Shown: positions 8,720 to 17,432 of the stretch, in pieces
Position numbering within the stretch: position 1 is the first letter of the stretch
How the letters are laid out: every line of letters begins with the position of its first letter
Origin: Roseiarcus sp963721905
GTDB lineage: Bacteria > Pseudomonadota > Alphaproteobacteria > Rhizobiales > Beijerinckiaceae
DNA length: 64,000 nt
Direction of reading: 5' to 3'
NCBI GenBank assembly: GCA_963721905.1
Contig: CAVRMF010000034.1
Location: 1 to 64,000, forward strand
Notes under the pieces: model-generated
What the model saw: the letters and a program-made list of their open reading frames with translations, nothing else
Told to the model about the DNA's origin: nothing
Databases searched by the model: none
Position numbers and translations under genes: made by a program

Positions 8720-8758
8720 TTTCAAGACCGCTGCCTTAAACCACTCGGCCATCCTTCC
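8720..8758 (-). tRNA. tRNA-Ser 5' half, truncated in the anticodon loop
   Basis: Reading leftward from 8758 the sequence is a canonical class II tRNA-Ser start: acceptor strand GGAAGGA, D arm GGCCGAGTGG, and anticodon stem and loop GCGGT-CTTGAAA, with anticodon TGA. After the loop the expected complementary ACCGC is absent (TTCGG instead), and no variable arm, T-loop or TCCTTCC acceptor strand follows within 100 bp. The fragment adjoins the decayed island on its left and pyrG on its right. It cannot encode a functional tRNA. Confidence 0.8.
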
Positions 8759-8830
8759 ATCGCCCGTTCCCGCAAAGCGGGGCAAGCGAGCCACCGTTTA
8801 CCCTGCCGCGCCGTGCGCCGGCAACGCCCT

Positions 8831-10459
8831 CTAGACGAGCCGGCTCTGCGCCTTGGCCGCCGCGATGAAGCTTGCAAAGAGCGGATGCGGCTCGAAGGGC
8901 CTCGATTTGAGCTCTGGATGGAATTGCACCCCGATGAACCAGGGATGATCGGCGAATTCGATGGTCTCGGGCAGAAGGCCGTCGGGCGACATGCCGGCGA
9001 ACACCATGCCCTTCGCCTCGAGCCGCGCGCGATAGGCGGTGTTGACCTCATAACGGTGGCGATGGCGCTCGGAGATTTCCGTCTCGCCGTAGATCTCGGC
9101 GATGCGAGAGCCGGGCTTGAGGTCGGCGCGATAGGCCCCGAGCCGCATCGTCCCGCCGAGATCGCCCTCCGCCTTGCGAAGCTCGAGTTCGTTACCGCGC
9201 AGCCATTCGGTCATGAGGCCGACGACCGGCTCCGGCGTCGGGCCGAATTCGGTCGAATTGGCCTTGGGCAGGCCTGCCAGCGCCCGGGTGGCTTCGATAA
9301 CCGCCATCTGCATCCCAAAGCAGATGCCGAAATAGGGCACCCTTCGCTCGCGGGCGAAGCGCGCCGCGAGAATCTTTCCCTCAGCGCCGCGCGAGCCGAA
9401 GCCTCCGGGCACCAGAATTCCGTGCACGCCCTCGAGCCGGGGCGCAGGATCCGCACCCTCGAAGATTTCGCTTTCGATCCAGTCGAGCTTGACCCGCACG
9501 CGGTTCGCCATACCGCCGTGGATCAGCGCCTCGGTCAGGGATTTGTAGGCGTCCTTGAGGCCGGTGTACTTGCCGACGACCGCGATCGACACCTCCCCTT
9601 CGGGGTTGTGATAGGCGTTTGAGACGCTGTCCCAGCGGCGCATGTCGGGCTTTGGCGCCGGCTCGATGCCGAAGGCGGCGAGCACTTCCCGATCGAGGCC
9701 GGCCGCATGATAGAGGGCGGGCACGTCGTAGATCGAGCGCGCGTCGCGCGCTTCGACCACCGCGCTCTCGCGCACGTTGCAAAAAAGGCCGAGCTTGCGC
9801 CGCTCCTCGCGGGGGATCTCGCGGTCCGAGCGGCAGAGCAGGATATGCGGCTGGACGCCGATCGAGCGCAGCTCCTTGACAGAATGCTGGGTCGGCTTGG
9901 TCTTCAATTCGCCTGCGGTCGGAATGTAGGGCAGGAGGGTCAGATGGATATAGACCACGTGGCCGCGCGGCAAATCGTTGCCGAGCTGGCGGATCGCCTC
10001 GAAAAACGGCAGGCCCTCGATGTCGCCGACTGTGCCGCCGATCTCGACCAGAACGAAGTCGACCCCCTCGTTGCCCTCGATGATGAAGTCCTTGATGGCG
10101 TTGGTGACATGCGGGATCACCTGCACCGTCGCGCCGAGAAAGTCGCCGCGCCGCTCCTTGGCGATCAGCTCCTGATAGATGCGGCCCGTGGTGATGTTGT
10201 CCTGCCGGTTGGCGTTGCGGCCGGTGAAGCGTTCGTAATGGCCGAGATCGAGGTCGGTCTCGGCCCCGTCGTCGGTGACGAACACTTCGCCGTGCTGGGT
10301 CGGGCTCATCGTGCCCGGGTCGACGTTGAGATAGGGGTCGAGCTTGCGCAGGCGGACCGTATAGCCGCGCGCCTGCAGGAGCGCCCCCAAAGCCGCTGAA
10401 GCCAGACCCTTGCCGAGCGAGGAAACCACGCCGCCGGTGATGAAAATATACCGCGCCAT
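8831..10459 (-). CDS. pyrG: CTP synthase
   Basis: A 542-residue cytosolic enzyme making CTP from UTP, ATP and glutamine, the last step of pyrimidine nucleotide synthesis. The N-terminal amidoligase domain begins YIFITGGVVSSLGKGLASA (P-loop) and contains the Mg/nucleotide motif DPYLNVDPGTMSPTQHGEVF. The C-terminal class I glutamine amidotransferase domain has the nucleophile Cys in FGICFGMQMAV and the His-Glu pair in GVQFHPELKSRP. Length matches the family. The secG or eno genes often nearby are not present; the neighbour on the left is the tRNA-Ser fragment. Confidence 0.98.
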   Translation of the reverse strand: MARYIFITGGVVSSLGKGLASAALGALLQARGYTVRLRKLDPYLNVDPGTMSPTQHGEVFVTDDGAETDLDLGHYERFTGRNANRQDNITTGRIYQELIAKERRGDFLGATVQVIPHVTNAIKDFIIEGNEGVDFVLVEIGGTVGDIEGLPFFEAIRQLGNDLPRGHVVYIHLTLLPYIPTAGELKTKPTQHSVKELRSIGVQPHILLCRSDREIPREERRKLGLFCNVRESAVVEARDARSIYDVPALYHAAGLDREVLAAFGIEPAPKPDMRRWDSVSNAYHNPEGEVSIAVVGKYTGLKDAYKSLTEALIHGGMANRVRVKLDWIESEIFEGADPAPRLEGVHGILVPGGFGSRGAEGKILAARFARERRVPYFGICFGMQMAVIEATRALAGLPKANSTEFGPTPEPVVGLMTEWLRGNELELRKAEGDLGGTMRLGAYRADLKPGSRIAEIYGETEISERHRHRYEVNTAYRARLEAKGMVFAGMSPDGLLPETIEFADHPWFIGVQFHPELKSRPFEPHPLFASFIAAAKAQSRLV

Positions 10460-10648
10460 GGGATTCGACCCATAGCCGATCGCGCCCGATTCGGCGAGAT
10501 GTTATTTCGCGACCCAAAAAGGCGTGCGGGCGGCTCCGGCTGCTGCGTCGGGTCCGGGCGGCCGCGCTTGACGCCTGCCGCCGGCAAGTTTCTGATGCCA
10601 GCCAACAAATCCGGGCGTCAGAAGGCGCGCGCGAAGGAAGGGCGGAAC

Positions 10649-11566
10649 ATGCCAGGGAGCGAGTTCAGGTTTCGCGCTGACGATGGCGTCGCGCTGTTCG
10701 GGCGTCGGTGGCTGCCGGAGGGGCGGCCGCGCGCGGTCGTGCAGATCGCGCACGGCCTTGCCGAGCACAGCGCCCGCTACGCGCGGCTCGCCGGCGCGCT
10801 CAACGCGGCGGGCTACGCGGTCTACGCCAACGACCATCGCGGCCATGGGCCGAGCTCAGCTCCAGGCGATCTCGGCCATTTCGCCGATGCGGACGGCTGG
10901 ACGAAAACCGTCGGCGACCTCTGGTCGTTCAACCGGGTCATCTCGGCCGAGCAGCCCGGCGTTCCGATCGTTTTTCTCGGTCATTCGATGGGCTCGTTCC
11001 TGGGACAGGCGTTCGTCGCCGAGCATTCGGACGCGCTCGCCGGTGTGGTCTATTCCGGCTCGAACGGCGCGCCCCCGCCGATCGCCACAGCCGGGCGGCT
11101 CCTCGCAAGGGCGGAGCGCTTGCGGCAGGGCAGGCGCGGCAAGAGCAAGCTCCTGAACCAGATGCTGTTCGGCGACTTCAACAAGACGTTCCGGCCCGCG
11201 CGCACCGACGTCGACTGGCTCTCGCGCGACACGGCTGAAGTCGACGCCTATGTCGCCGACCCGCTCTGCGGCTTTCCCTTCACCAACCAACTCGCCATCG
11301 ACCTCCTCGACGGGCTCGCCGGCCTCCTCGCCCCCGAGCGGCTCGGCCGCATCCGCAAGGACATGCCAATCTATGTGTTCTCCGGCGAGGGCGACCCCGT
11401 CGGGGCAAATATCAAGGGTCTCATCGATACGCTGAAGAAGGCGGGCTTTACCAGGCTCACGACCCGCATCTATCCGGACGCCCGCCACGAGACCCTGAAC
11501 GAGACGAACCGCGGCGAGGTCATGCGCGACCTGATCGAATGGCTGGACGGGGTCGTCCCGAAGTAG
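10649..11566 (+). CDS. Alpha/beta hydrolase, monoacylglycerol-lipase-like (Hydrolase_4)
   Basis: A 305-residue protein. The chosen ATG follows AAGGAAGGGCGG and gives MPGSEFRFRADDGVALFGRR; an open frame extends 50 codons upstream but lacks a comparable site. Landmarks are the oxyanion region VVQIAHGLAEHSARY, NDHRGHGPS, the nucleophile elbow GHSMGS (Ser about 112 of the chain), the acid region YVFSGEGDPVGAN and the His in YPDARHETLNE. Such enzymes hydrolyse lysophospholipids or monoacylglycerols; the substrate here is unknown. No signal peptide. Divergent from pyrG with 189 bp between. Confidence 0.88.
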   Translation: MPGSEFRFRADDGVALFGRRWLPEGRPRAVVQIAHGLAEHSARYARLAGALNAAGYAVYANDHRGHGPSSAPGDLGHFADADGWTKTVGDLWSFNRVISAEQPGVPIVFLGHSMGSFLGQAFVAEHSDALAGVVYSGSNGAPPPIATAGRLLARAERLRQGRRGKSKLLNQMLFGDFNKTFRPARTDVDWLSRDTAEVDAYVADPLCGFPFTNQLAIDLLDGLAGLLAPERLGRIRKDMPIYVFSGEGDPVGANIKGLIDTLKKAGFTRLTTRIYPDARHETLNETNRGEVMRDLIEWLDGVVPK

Positions 11567-12308
11567 CGAAGCGGACTGTGCAGTTTTGTCCGCGGCTGAG
11601 GTTTTTCAAAAGCTTAGGCGCCATTTTCTGACGCTTTCGCGGGCTCTCGGCCGCGGCTCCCTTCGGCAGGGTCACCGAAAATGCGCCGGCCTGCCTGCCT
11701 GCCGTGCCCGTCTCTTCCCCGCGCAATTTTCCATCGCCGAATCCAATCTTTTCAAGCCTTTGCGGCGGCTTTCCGTTCCCTCATTCCCCCGCACGCGAGA
11801 TCTGATCCTATGCGAGCGCCGTTCAGGCTTTCGTTGCTAGCCCTCCCGTTCCGACGAAACCGACCGCTGGAATTAGCATAGCACGGATTTGCAATTCACA
11901 GAAGAAAATGTCAACTCCGCAGGTGGTCTGCGAGATCAGCTGATTAGAAAGCTATGCCGGCCGCGATCGGGACCCTTGCGTCGATCGGCCGACCAGGGGC
12001 GCGCCGCCGCGACCGGCGACGACCCGGTCATTGATTGCGTGGATGCAATTCTGCGCGAGAGAAATTGGGACTCAAGGATGCGCTTTCAGCGCACCGCCGA
12101 AGGCGGCGGCCCCATAGGGAGTCGTCAGACGCCCGTCTTTCAACGGGCTATGGGGCCGTCCTTGACTTCCAATTTATCTGGCGCCCCGCTCCGCCAAGCA
12201 AACAAACGACCCCGTCTGCACTCTTTGGCGACGCAATCTGCCGGGCCCTTGCGCGCCGTAATCGACAAGCCGAATATGAATCATCTCCCGCGGGCGGAGG
12301 CGGCGGGC
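11567..12308. other. Long leader region without a supported gene
   Basis: About 740 bp between the hydrolase and the TIR gene. The TIR reading frame stays open upstream to 11889. That stretch includes a dispersed repeat (12128-12217) also found near 58425, and its translation is low-complexity, so I treat it as non-coding. The TIR promoter must lie here, but I cannot point to convincing -35 and -10 boxes. Confidence 0.45.
12128..12217 (+). repeat. Dispersed intergenic repeat, copy 1
   Basis: About 90 bp sharing long blocks with 58425-58511 in the same orientation. Common elements are gacgcccgtct, an inverted partner acgggc...tgggg, ccttgacttc, then cgccccgctccgccaagc, aaacaa and gaccccgtc. 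Neither copy lies in a recognised gene. It looks like a short non-autonomous repeat family of this genome. Confidence 0.65.
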
Positions 12309-15197
12309 ATGGCAGGTTCCTCGACGAAGCCGTCAATCTTCATCAGCTATGCGCACGAGGACGAGCCAGAGACGCTGTCCGGCAACTCGGTCAAATGGCT
12401 CACGTTCGTCACCGGCTACCTTGAGCCCGCGGTCACGCAGGATATGGCCGACCTCTGGGTCGACAACCTTATGCGGGGCGGAGATGACTGGGACCGCGAG
12501 ATCAAACAGACGCTTGAGGCCTGCGACGTCTTCATTCTGCTCGTCTCGCGCCACTCGCTCGCGTCCAAGTACATCCTGAAGACCGAGATCGAGACCATCA
12601 AGCAGCGGCAGCAAAACAAGGAGGACGTGCGCTGCTATCCGCTGCTTCTGACGACAACCCCGAAATATGCGCTCGACCCGGTCCGCGACTGGAACATTCG
12701 TCCAAAGAACCTGAAGCCTTTCTCGGACTATCCGCAGAGTGAGCGCGAACGGCACATGTCGGACGCCGCTGACGAAATCATCGAGATTGCCGCGGAGATC
12801 GCGCGCCGCAAGGCTCGGCAGCCGCCGGCGCCGCCCCCGCTGCCTCCCGCGGCCGCCCTCGCGGCGGCGCCAGAACCGGTCCTCGCAGAACCGCCCGCCA
12901 ACGCGTCGCCGACGCTCGCTCGCCAGCCGCGCAACCTTCCGTTCGCCACGATCGGGCCTCTGTTCGTCGGCCGCGAGCCGGCGCTGGCCGCCTTAAGCGT
13001 GGCGCTTGCCGGGAAGCCGTCGGCGGGCGTCGCGCTGCACGGCCTCGGCGGGGTCGGCAAGACGCGCCTCGCCATCGAATACGCGCTTGTGCACGCGGCC
13101 GACTATTCGGCGCTCATCTTCGCGCGCGCCGACGACCCAACGACGCTCAACGCCAATCTCGCTTCGCTCCCCGGCGCCGAGGTTCTCGATCTGCCCGAAA
13201 AGGAGGCGCGCGACGACGCGACCAAGATCGAGGCGGTCTTGCGCTGGCTCGAAACCCATCCGACCTGGCTCCTCATCCTCGACAATGTCGACGACGCGGG
13301 CGCCGTCGCCGCCGTGACAAAACTGATGCCGCGGCTCACGAACGGGCATGTCATCGTCACCGCGCGGGCGACGATCTTTCCGGCGGGCTTGCGCAAGCTC
13401 GAAGTCGACGTGCTGGACGAAGACTCCGCGACGCGATTTCTCCTGGATCGAACGCGGGAGGAGCGCGTCGAAGCGCCGAACGACGAAGCACTGGCTCGCG
13501 AGATCGCCCACGAATTCGACGGGCTCGCGCTCGGGCTCGAACAGGCCGGCGCCTATATCGCGACGGAGAAGATCGGCTTTGCGCGCTATCTCACGCTCTG
13601 GAAGGAAAGCCGGGACAAGGTTGTCGGCTTGTCTCTGACAGGTTCGGAAAAGACACTGGCGACGGTCTGGGCGACCTCCGTCGCGCGCCTGAGGCCGGAG
13701 AGCCGGCGCCTTCTCGACCTCCTCGCCATGCTGGCGCCGGACCCGATTCCCAATTCTTTGCTCGACGTCGCCGTTCCCGGCGAGGCGGAGGGTTACGACG
13801 CCTATGCGGCGCGCTCCGGCCTGTTTGCCTATTCGCTCGCGACGCCCGCAAAAGGCAAAGATGTAAAGGGCTTCGTCATCCATCGCCTCGTGCAGGACTT
13901 CGCTCGGCGTAACATGAAAGCTTATTCGGCGAGAAAAACGCTCCGCGAGGCGGCAAGATGGATGAACGCGGCCTTCGGAGATAACGGCTGGGACGTACAC
14001 GCTTGGTCAAACCTGGATCCACTCGCCCCGCACGCTCTAATGCTCACTTCAAGAGCGGAGCGGTTAGGTATCTCGGATCTGACGACGGCGAGATTACTGC
14101 GTAAACTTGCGATCCTGTCGGGAGCGAAGGCGCGGTTTTCGGTTGCCCTAAAGTCGTGCAAGCGTGCACTCGAACTCCATCAGACGCGCATTGGGCCGTA
14201 CCGCACAGACGTGGCAGGAGATTTGGTCATTCTGGCCAAACTGCTCTCAGAAACGAACCGACTTCACGAGGCGGAGGTACATATGCTTCGCGCCCGGCGC
14301 CTCATCGAGATGTGGTTCGGCCCAACGGATTCGAGAGTGGCGGACTGTCTCGACGCTCTTGCGGATCTGGTCAAGAACATGAATCGGCCTGGCGAAGCCG
14401 AACGGCTTTATCGTCGAGCGCTCGCAGTCAGAGAGACGAGTCGCGAGCCAAATGATAGCTCGTTGGCAGCGGGACTAATCAAACTCGCGCTGTTGCTAGA
14501 AGCCGACAACCGCCCCAAACGGGCCGAGCCGCTTTGCCGCCGGGCGCTATCAATAAACGAAGCGAAATACGGTTCGGACCATCCCAAGGTCGCAATCAAC
14601 TTGAGCATTCTTGCGGGCTTGCTGCAAGACATTAGCCGGTTCGCTGAAGCGATGCCGCTCTACCGCCGGGCGCTGAAAATTTGGGAGACGCTTCTGGAGC
14701 TGGATGATCCCCAAGTCGCCATAGACTTCAACAATGTCAGCCGTTTGTTCCGCGGTAAGAATGGGCTAAACGAGCCTGATAGTGAGCCGCTGTTTCGTTG
14801 CGCCGAACCACTATTTCGTCGCGCTCTTACAATTTGCGATAGCGGCTACGGGTCGGAACACCCCAATGTTGCGATCTGCCTGAATAATCTCGCAGTTCTG
14901 ATCCAAGACCTGGCGGTCGTGTTCAAAGTTTGGGTCCGCCTCGACACGGCTGAGCCGCTCTACCTGCGTGCCGAGGCGATACTAGGAAACAGACTTGACT
15001 CCCATCCCACTACCCTACTCGTGCGTAAGAACCTCATAGCGCTTGCGGGAGCGCGCGAGTTGCGCGATCTCCGTTCAACCGCAAGCAACTCGGGTGAGTG
15101 GCGGGTGGTCTTAAGCGACGAACTACAGAGGACCTCGCCGCCCGAGCCCATCATCCCGCTACTCGCTCCAATACCCTTCTCAGCCCAGCTAGGGTGA
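12309..15197 (+). CDS. TIR-NB-ARC-TPR protein (NLR-like STAND ATPase)
   Basis: A 962-residue protein. The ATG at 12309 follows GGAGGCGGCGGGC and gives MAGSSTKPSIFISYAHEDEP. Residues 1-155 form a TIR domain with SIFISYAHEDE, the region GGDDWDREIKQTLEACDVF, and a candidate catalytic Glu at 93 (LKTEIE). TIR domains of this kind hydrolyse NAD+ or signal by adhesion. A Pro/Ala-rich linker follows to about 235. The NB-ARC module has Walker A GLGGVGKT near 244-252, Walker B WLLILDNVDD near 319-328, GHVIVTARA, and a GLPL-like GLALGLEQAGAYIA near 405. From about 620 there are kinesin-light-chain-type TPR repeats (RRALSINEAKYGSDHPKVA). This is the layout of an inducible STAND sensor with a toxic effector, probably immune. 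The TPR half looks more AT-rich than its surroundings, suggesting transfer. Confidence 0.88.
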   Translation: MAGSSTKPSIFISYAHEDEPETLSGNSVKWLTFVTGYLEPAVTQDMADLWVDNLMRGGDDWDREIKQTLEACDVFILLVSRHSLASKYILKTEIETIKQRQQNKEDVRCYPLLLTTTPKYALDPVRDWNIRPKNLKPFSDYPQSERERHMSDAADEIIEIAAEIARRKARQPPAPPPLPPAAALAAAPEPVLAEPPANASPTLARQPRNLPFATIGPLFVGREPALAALSVALAGKPSAGVALHGLGGVGKTRLAIEYALVHAADYSALIFARADDPTTLNANLASLPGAEVLDLPEKEARDDATKIEAVLRWLETHPTWLLILDNVDDAGAVAAVTKLMPRLTNGHVIVTARATIFPAGLRKLEVDVLDEDSATRFLLDRTREERVEAPNDEALAREIAHEFDGLALGLEQAGAYIATEKIGFARYLTLWKESRDKVVGLSLTGSEKTLATVWATSVARLRPESRRLLDLLAMLAPDPIPNSLLDVAVPGEAEGYDAYAARSGLFAYSLATPAKGKDVKGFVIHRLVQDFARRNMKAYSARKTLREAARWMNAAFGDNGWDVHAWSNLDPLAPHALMLTSRAERLGISDLTTARLLRKLAILSGAKARFSVALKSCKRALELHQTRIGPYRTDVAGDLVILAKLLSETNRLHEAEVHMLRARRLIEMWFGPTDSRVADCLDALADLVKNMNRPGEAERLYRRALAVRETSREPNDSSLAAGLIKLALLLEADNRPKRAEPLCRRALSINEAKYGSDHPKVAINLSILAGLLQDISRFAEAMPLYRRALKIWETLLELDDPQVAIDFNNVSRLFRGKNGLNEPDSEPLFRCAEPLFRRALTICDSGYGSEHPNVAICLNNLAVLIQDLAVVFKVWVRLDTAEPLYLRAEAILGNRLDSHPTTLLVRKNLIALAGARELRDLRSTASNSGEWRVVLSDELQRTSPPEPIIPLLAPIPFSAQLG

Positions 15198-15226
15198 CGG
15201 GGCGGCCCTGCGTTGCGCGACGCCCC

Positions 15227-15396
15227 ATATACAGCAACCGCCTTGCCCGGATTGAACAGGTTCTGCGGACCGGATGCCGCCTAGATGCGGCGCATGAGGT
15301 CGAGGCCCTCGGGCCCGTGCTCGTCTCCCAAATAGCGATCTTCTTCTGGCCGATGCCGGATTCGCGGGTGCAGGTGCCCCATCGCGATGGCGCGAC
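15227..15396 (-). pseudogene. Decayed copy of the 3' end of the FAD-linked oxidase gene
   Basis: About 170 bp clearly homologous to the 3' end of the gene at 20063-21487, in the same orientation. Shared blocks include cccggattgaaca, ttctgcgga, gatgcggcgcat, atcttcttctggccgatgcc and atcgcgatggcgcg. Several indels destroy the frame. It lies 3' of the TIR gene, about 4.7 kb from the intact gene, so it marks a past duplication or insertion at the end of that gene. Confidence 0.75.
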
Positions 15397-15574
15397 GGAC
15401 CTCAACAATCTCGCGCACCTGCTGCGAGATACGAACCGTCCCGGAGTGGCCGAACCGCTTTCTCGCCGCGCGGTGGCGAATTGCGAAGAGAGCCTGGGGG
15501 CGGATAATCCGTTAACCGTAACTGTTCGCAAGAACCTCTCCGCGCTCGAGGCCGAGCTGGGGAAGGGGACGTGA
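15397..15574 (+). pseudogene. C-terminal fragment of a TPR protein
   Basis: The frame encodes TDLNNLAHLLRDTNRPGVAE, then SRRAVANCEESLGADNP and VRKNLSALEAELGKGT before a stop. This is the ending typical of kinesin-light-chain-type TPR proteins and resembles the C-terminal repeats of the TIR protein upstream. There is no start or N-terminal part; the frame upstream runs into the antisense oxidase fragment. It is probably the tail of a lost STAND paralogue. Confidence 0.65.
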
Positions 15575-15672
15575 GTAGCGGCGAGGACTGGGAGCGGGAG
15601 ATCACACAGAAGCTTGAGGCCCAGACGCCTTCATTCTGCTCGTCTCGCGCCGTTCGCTCGCGTCCATTTAAA

Positions 15673-17344
15673 CCTAGAAACGGCAGTTGAGGTTTTGCGC
15701 GGGGGCGGAACGGGGGCATTTTCAGGGACATGAGGCGCAATTCGTCACCTTCTTCGGCTCACCGGTCGGGTGAACAATCTCTGGTTGTGGCGAGGGAGCC
15801 GCCGGGAGGCGTCGATCTCGACAGTTTCTTTGGTCCGGTCCGGATTGAATGGGACCATAAAGCGGCGATGACGCCGCTTGGGCAGCTGCCGTTCTTCATC
15901 GACTTCCTCAAAACGGCCGGACTGTTCGACGCCTTGGTAGCCGACTGTCCGCTGCGCTATTTGAGCCCGAACGCGCCGAGCAAGCGGGACGTTCTCGGCA
16001 CGGCGATGCTTTCCATGCTCGCCGGCCACAAGCGCTACGCGCATATCGCGGCGCTGCGCTGCGACGCCGTGCTGCCGGAACTTCTGGGGATGAGGAAGAT
16101 CGTCAGCGAGGACGCGATCCGTCGCGCCTTCAAGGCGATCGACGAGACCGGAGGGGCCGTCTGGCTGCGCCGACACCTTCAATATTGCGTGGAGCCGCTG
16201 CTGGCCGAGCCTTGGATTCTCGACGTCGATACGACGATCAAGCCGCTTTACGGTCATCAGGAAGGGGCGGTCCTCGGCTACAATCCCAAGAAGCCGGGGC
16301 GTCCGAGCCATTGCTATCACACCTATTCGATGGCTTCGACGCGTCTGGTCCTCGATGTCGATGTCAGTCCCGGCGACGAGCATGCGTCCAAACACAGCGC
16401 GCCAGGGCTGTGGGCGCTGCTCGATCGTTTGCCGCGCGACCTGTGGCCGGCGCTGTTGCGGGGCGATCGCGGCTTCGGCAACGAGGAGATCATGCGCGAG
16501 GCGGAGGCGCGGGAGCTTCCGTTTCTCTTCAAGCTGCGGCTGACCGCCAACGTCAAGCGCATGATCGAGAAGCTCGCCTCATCGCGCGAATGGGTCGACG
16601 CCGGCCAGGGCTTCGAGGCGAAGGAGAGCGAGGTTCGGCTGGTCGGTTGGAGCCGCCAGCGGCGCGTGATCGTGCTCAGGCGACGCCTGAAGGACGCCGT
16701 GGGGCTTGGCTTAAGCGACGATGGCGGCCCGCCGCAGCTTGCGTTCGTCGAGATCGGCGAGGCGACGGACGTCTACGAATACTCGGTTCTGGTCACCTCG
16801 CTCGATGAAGACACCGAGGCGTTCGGTCAGCTCTATCGCGACCGAGGCGACGGAGAGAATATTTTCGACGAGATGAAGAACCAATGGGGTTGGGGCGGCT
16901 ACACGACGCACGATCTTGCCCGTTGCCGGCTCGCGGCCCGGCTGCTTGGGTTGTTTTACAACTGGTGGAACATCTTCGTCCGTCTCGCCGATCCCAGCCT
17001 CCACCGCGAGGCGATCACCAGCCGCCCGCTGTTCCTGACGGCGATCGCCACCCGCACGCGGCACGCACGGCAAACGACGATCCGCGTGACGAGCTCGCAC
17101 GCCAAAGCTGAACCCGCCGCCAGGGCGCTTGCGGCCGTCGCCGCCTTCCTGCGGGGCCTGGCCAAAAATGCGGAGCAGTTGACCCGCCTGCAAAAATGGC
17201 GAGCGATCTTGTCGCGCGCCTTCCAGGCGTTCCTCAACGGCCCCATCCTCCGGACCCCGCCTCGCCTCGCGCCGAGCTGATGCAACCCAAACGCGAAAAA
17301 TCGCCGACCGCCTAAACTCAAATCGGCCAACTGCCGTTTCTAGG
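15673..17344 (+). mobile_element. IS1380-family insertion sequence
   Basis: 1672 bp with perfect terminal inverted repeats of 17 bp beginning CCTAGAAACGGCAGTTG. The flanking 5-bp direct repeat is ttaaa at 15668-15672 and 17345-17349. CCTAG ends are characteristic of IS1380 (the ISEcp1 group). It holds one complete transposase gene and sits inside the decayed second TIR gene. Confidence 0.92.
15730..17280 (+). CDS. IS1380-family transposase
   Basis: A 516-residue DDE transposase. The core shows Asp in WILDVDTTIKPLYG, Asp in LLRGDRGFGNEEIM and Glu in RDRGDGENIFDEMKNQWGWG, with the Y-(2)-R-(3)-E-(6)-K-like arrangement of the IS4/IS1380 clan. The N-terminal 40 residues are divergent and the true start could be downstream at MTPLGQLPFF, but 15730 is the first ATG after the left repeat. 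The frame is intact, so the element is probably active or recently so. Confidence 0.92.
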   Translation: MRRNSSPSSAHRSGEQSLVVAREPPGGVDLDSFFGPVRIEWDHKAAMTPLGQLPFFIDFLKTAGLFDALVADCPLRYLSPNAPSKRDVLGTAMLSMLAGHKRYAHIAALRCDAVLPELLGMRKIVSEDAIRRAFKAIDETGGAVWLRRHLQYCVEPLLAEPWILDVDTTIKPLYGHQEGAVLGYNPKKPGRPSHCYHTYSMASTRLVLDVDVSPGDEHASKHSAPGLWALLDRLPRDLWPALLRGDRGFGNEEIMREAEARELPFLFKLRLTANVKRMIEKLASSREWVDAGQGFEAKESEVRLVGWSRQRRVIVLRRRLKDAVGLGLSDDGGPPQLAFVEIGEATDVYEYSVLVTSLDEDTEAFGQLYRDRGDGENIFDEMKNQWGWGGYTTHDLARCRLAARLLGLFYNWWNIFVRLADPSLHREAITSRPLFLTAIATRTRHARQTTIRVTSSHAKAEPAARALAAVAAFLRGLAKNAEQLTRLQKWRAILSRAFQAFLNGPILRTPPRLAPS

Positions 17345-17432
17345 TTAAATCCTTAAAGCCGCGATCGCGACCGACGGACAGCAGCAGCAAAACAAAGAAA
17401 ACGTTTATCCGCTGCTCCTGACCAGGGATCGC

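Larger units (their letters stand above)
15575..17432 (+). pseudogene. Remnant of a second TIR-STAND gene, interrupted by an IS1380 element and cut by IS30
   Basis: Bases about 15590-15667 match the intact TIR gene around 12485-12565 (gactgggagcgggagatcac, cttcattctgctcgtctcgcgcc). After the IS1380 element the match resumes at about 17380-17420 (cagcagcaaaacaaagaaaa, tatccgctgctcctgac) with the TIR gene near 12605-12655. Small indels and the missing start, P-loop and TPR parts make it non-functional. IS30 truncates it on the right. So there were once at least two tandem TIR genes. Confidence 0.75.

Noticed and set aside
11889..12308. N-terminal extension of the TIR protein by 140 residues
   Set aside because: The extension overlaps a dispersed repeat and is low-complexity. 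The TIR domain begins just after the ATG at 12309, which has a good ribosome-binding site.
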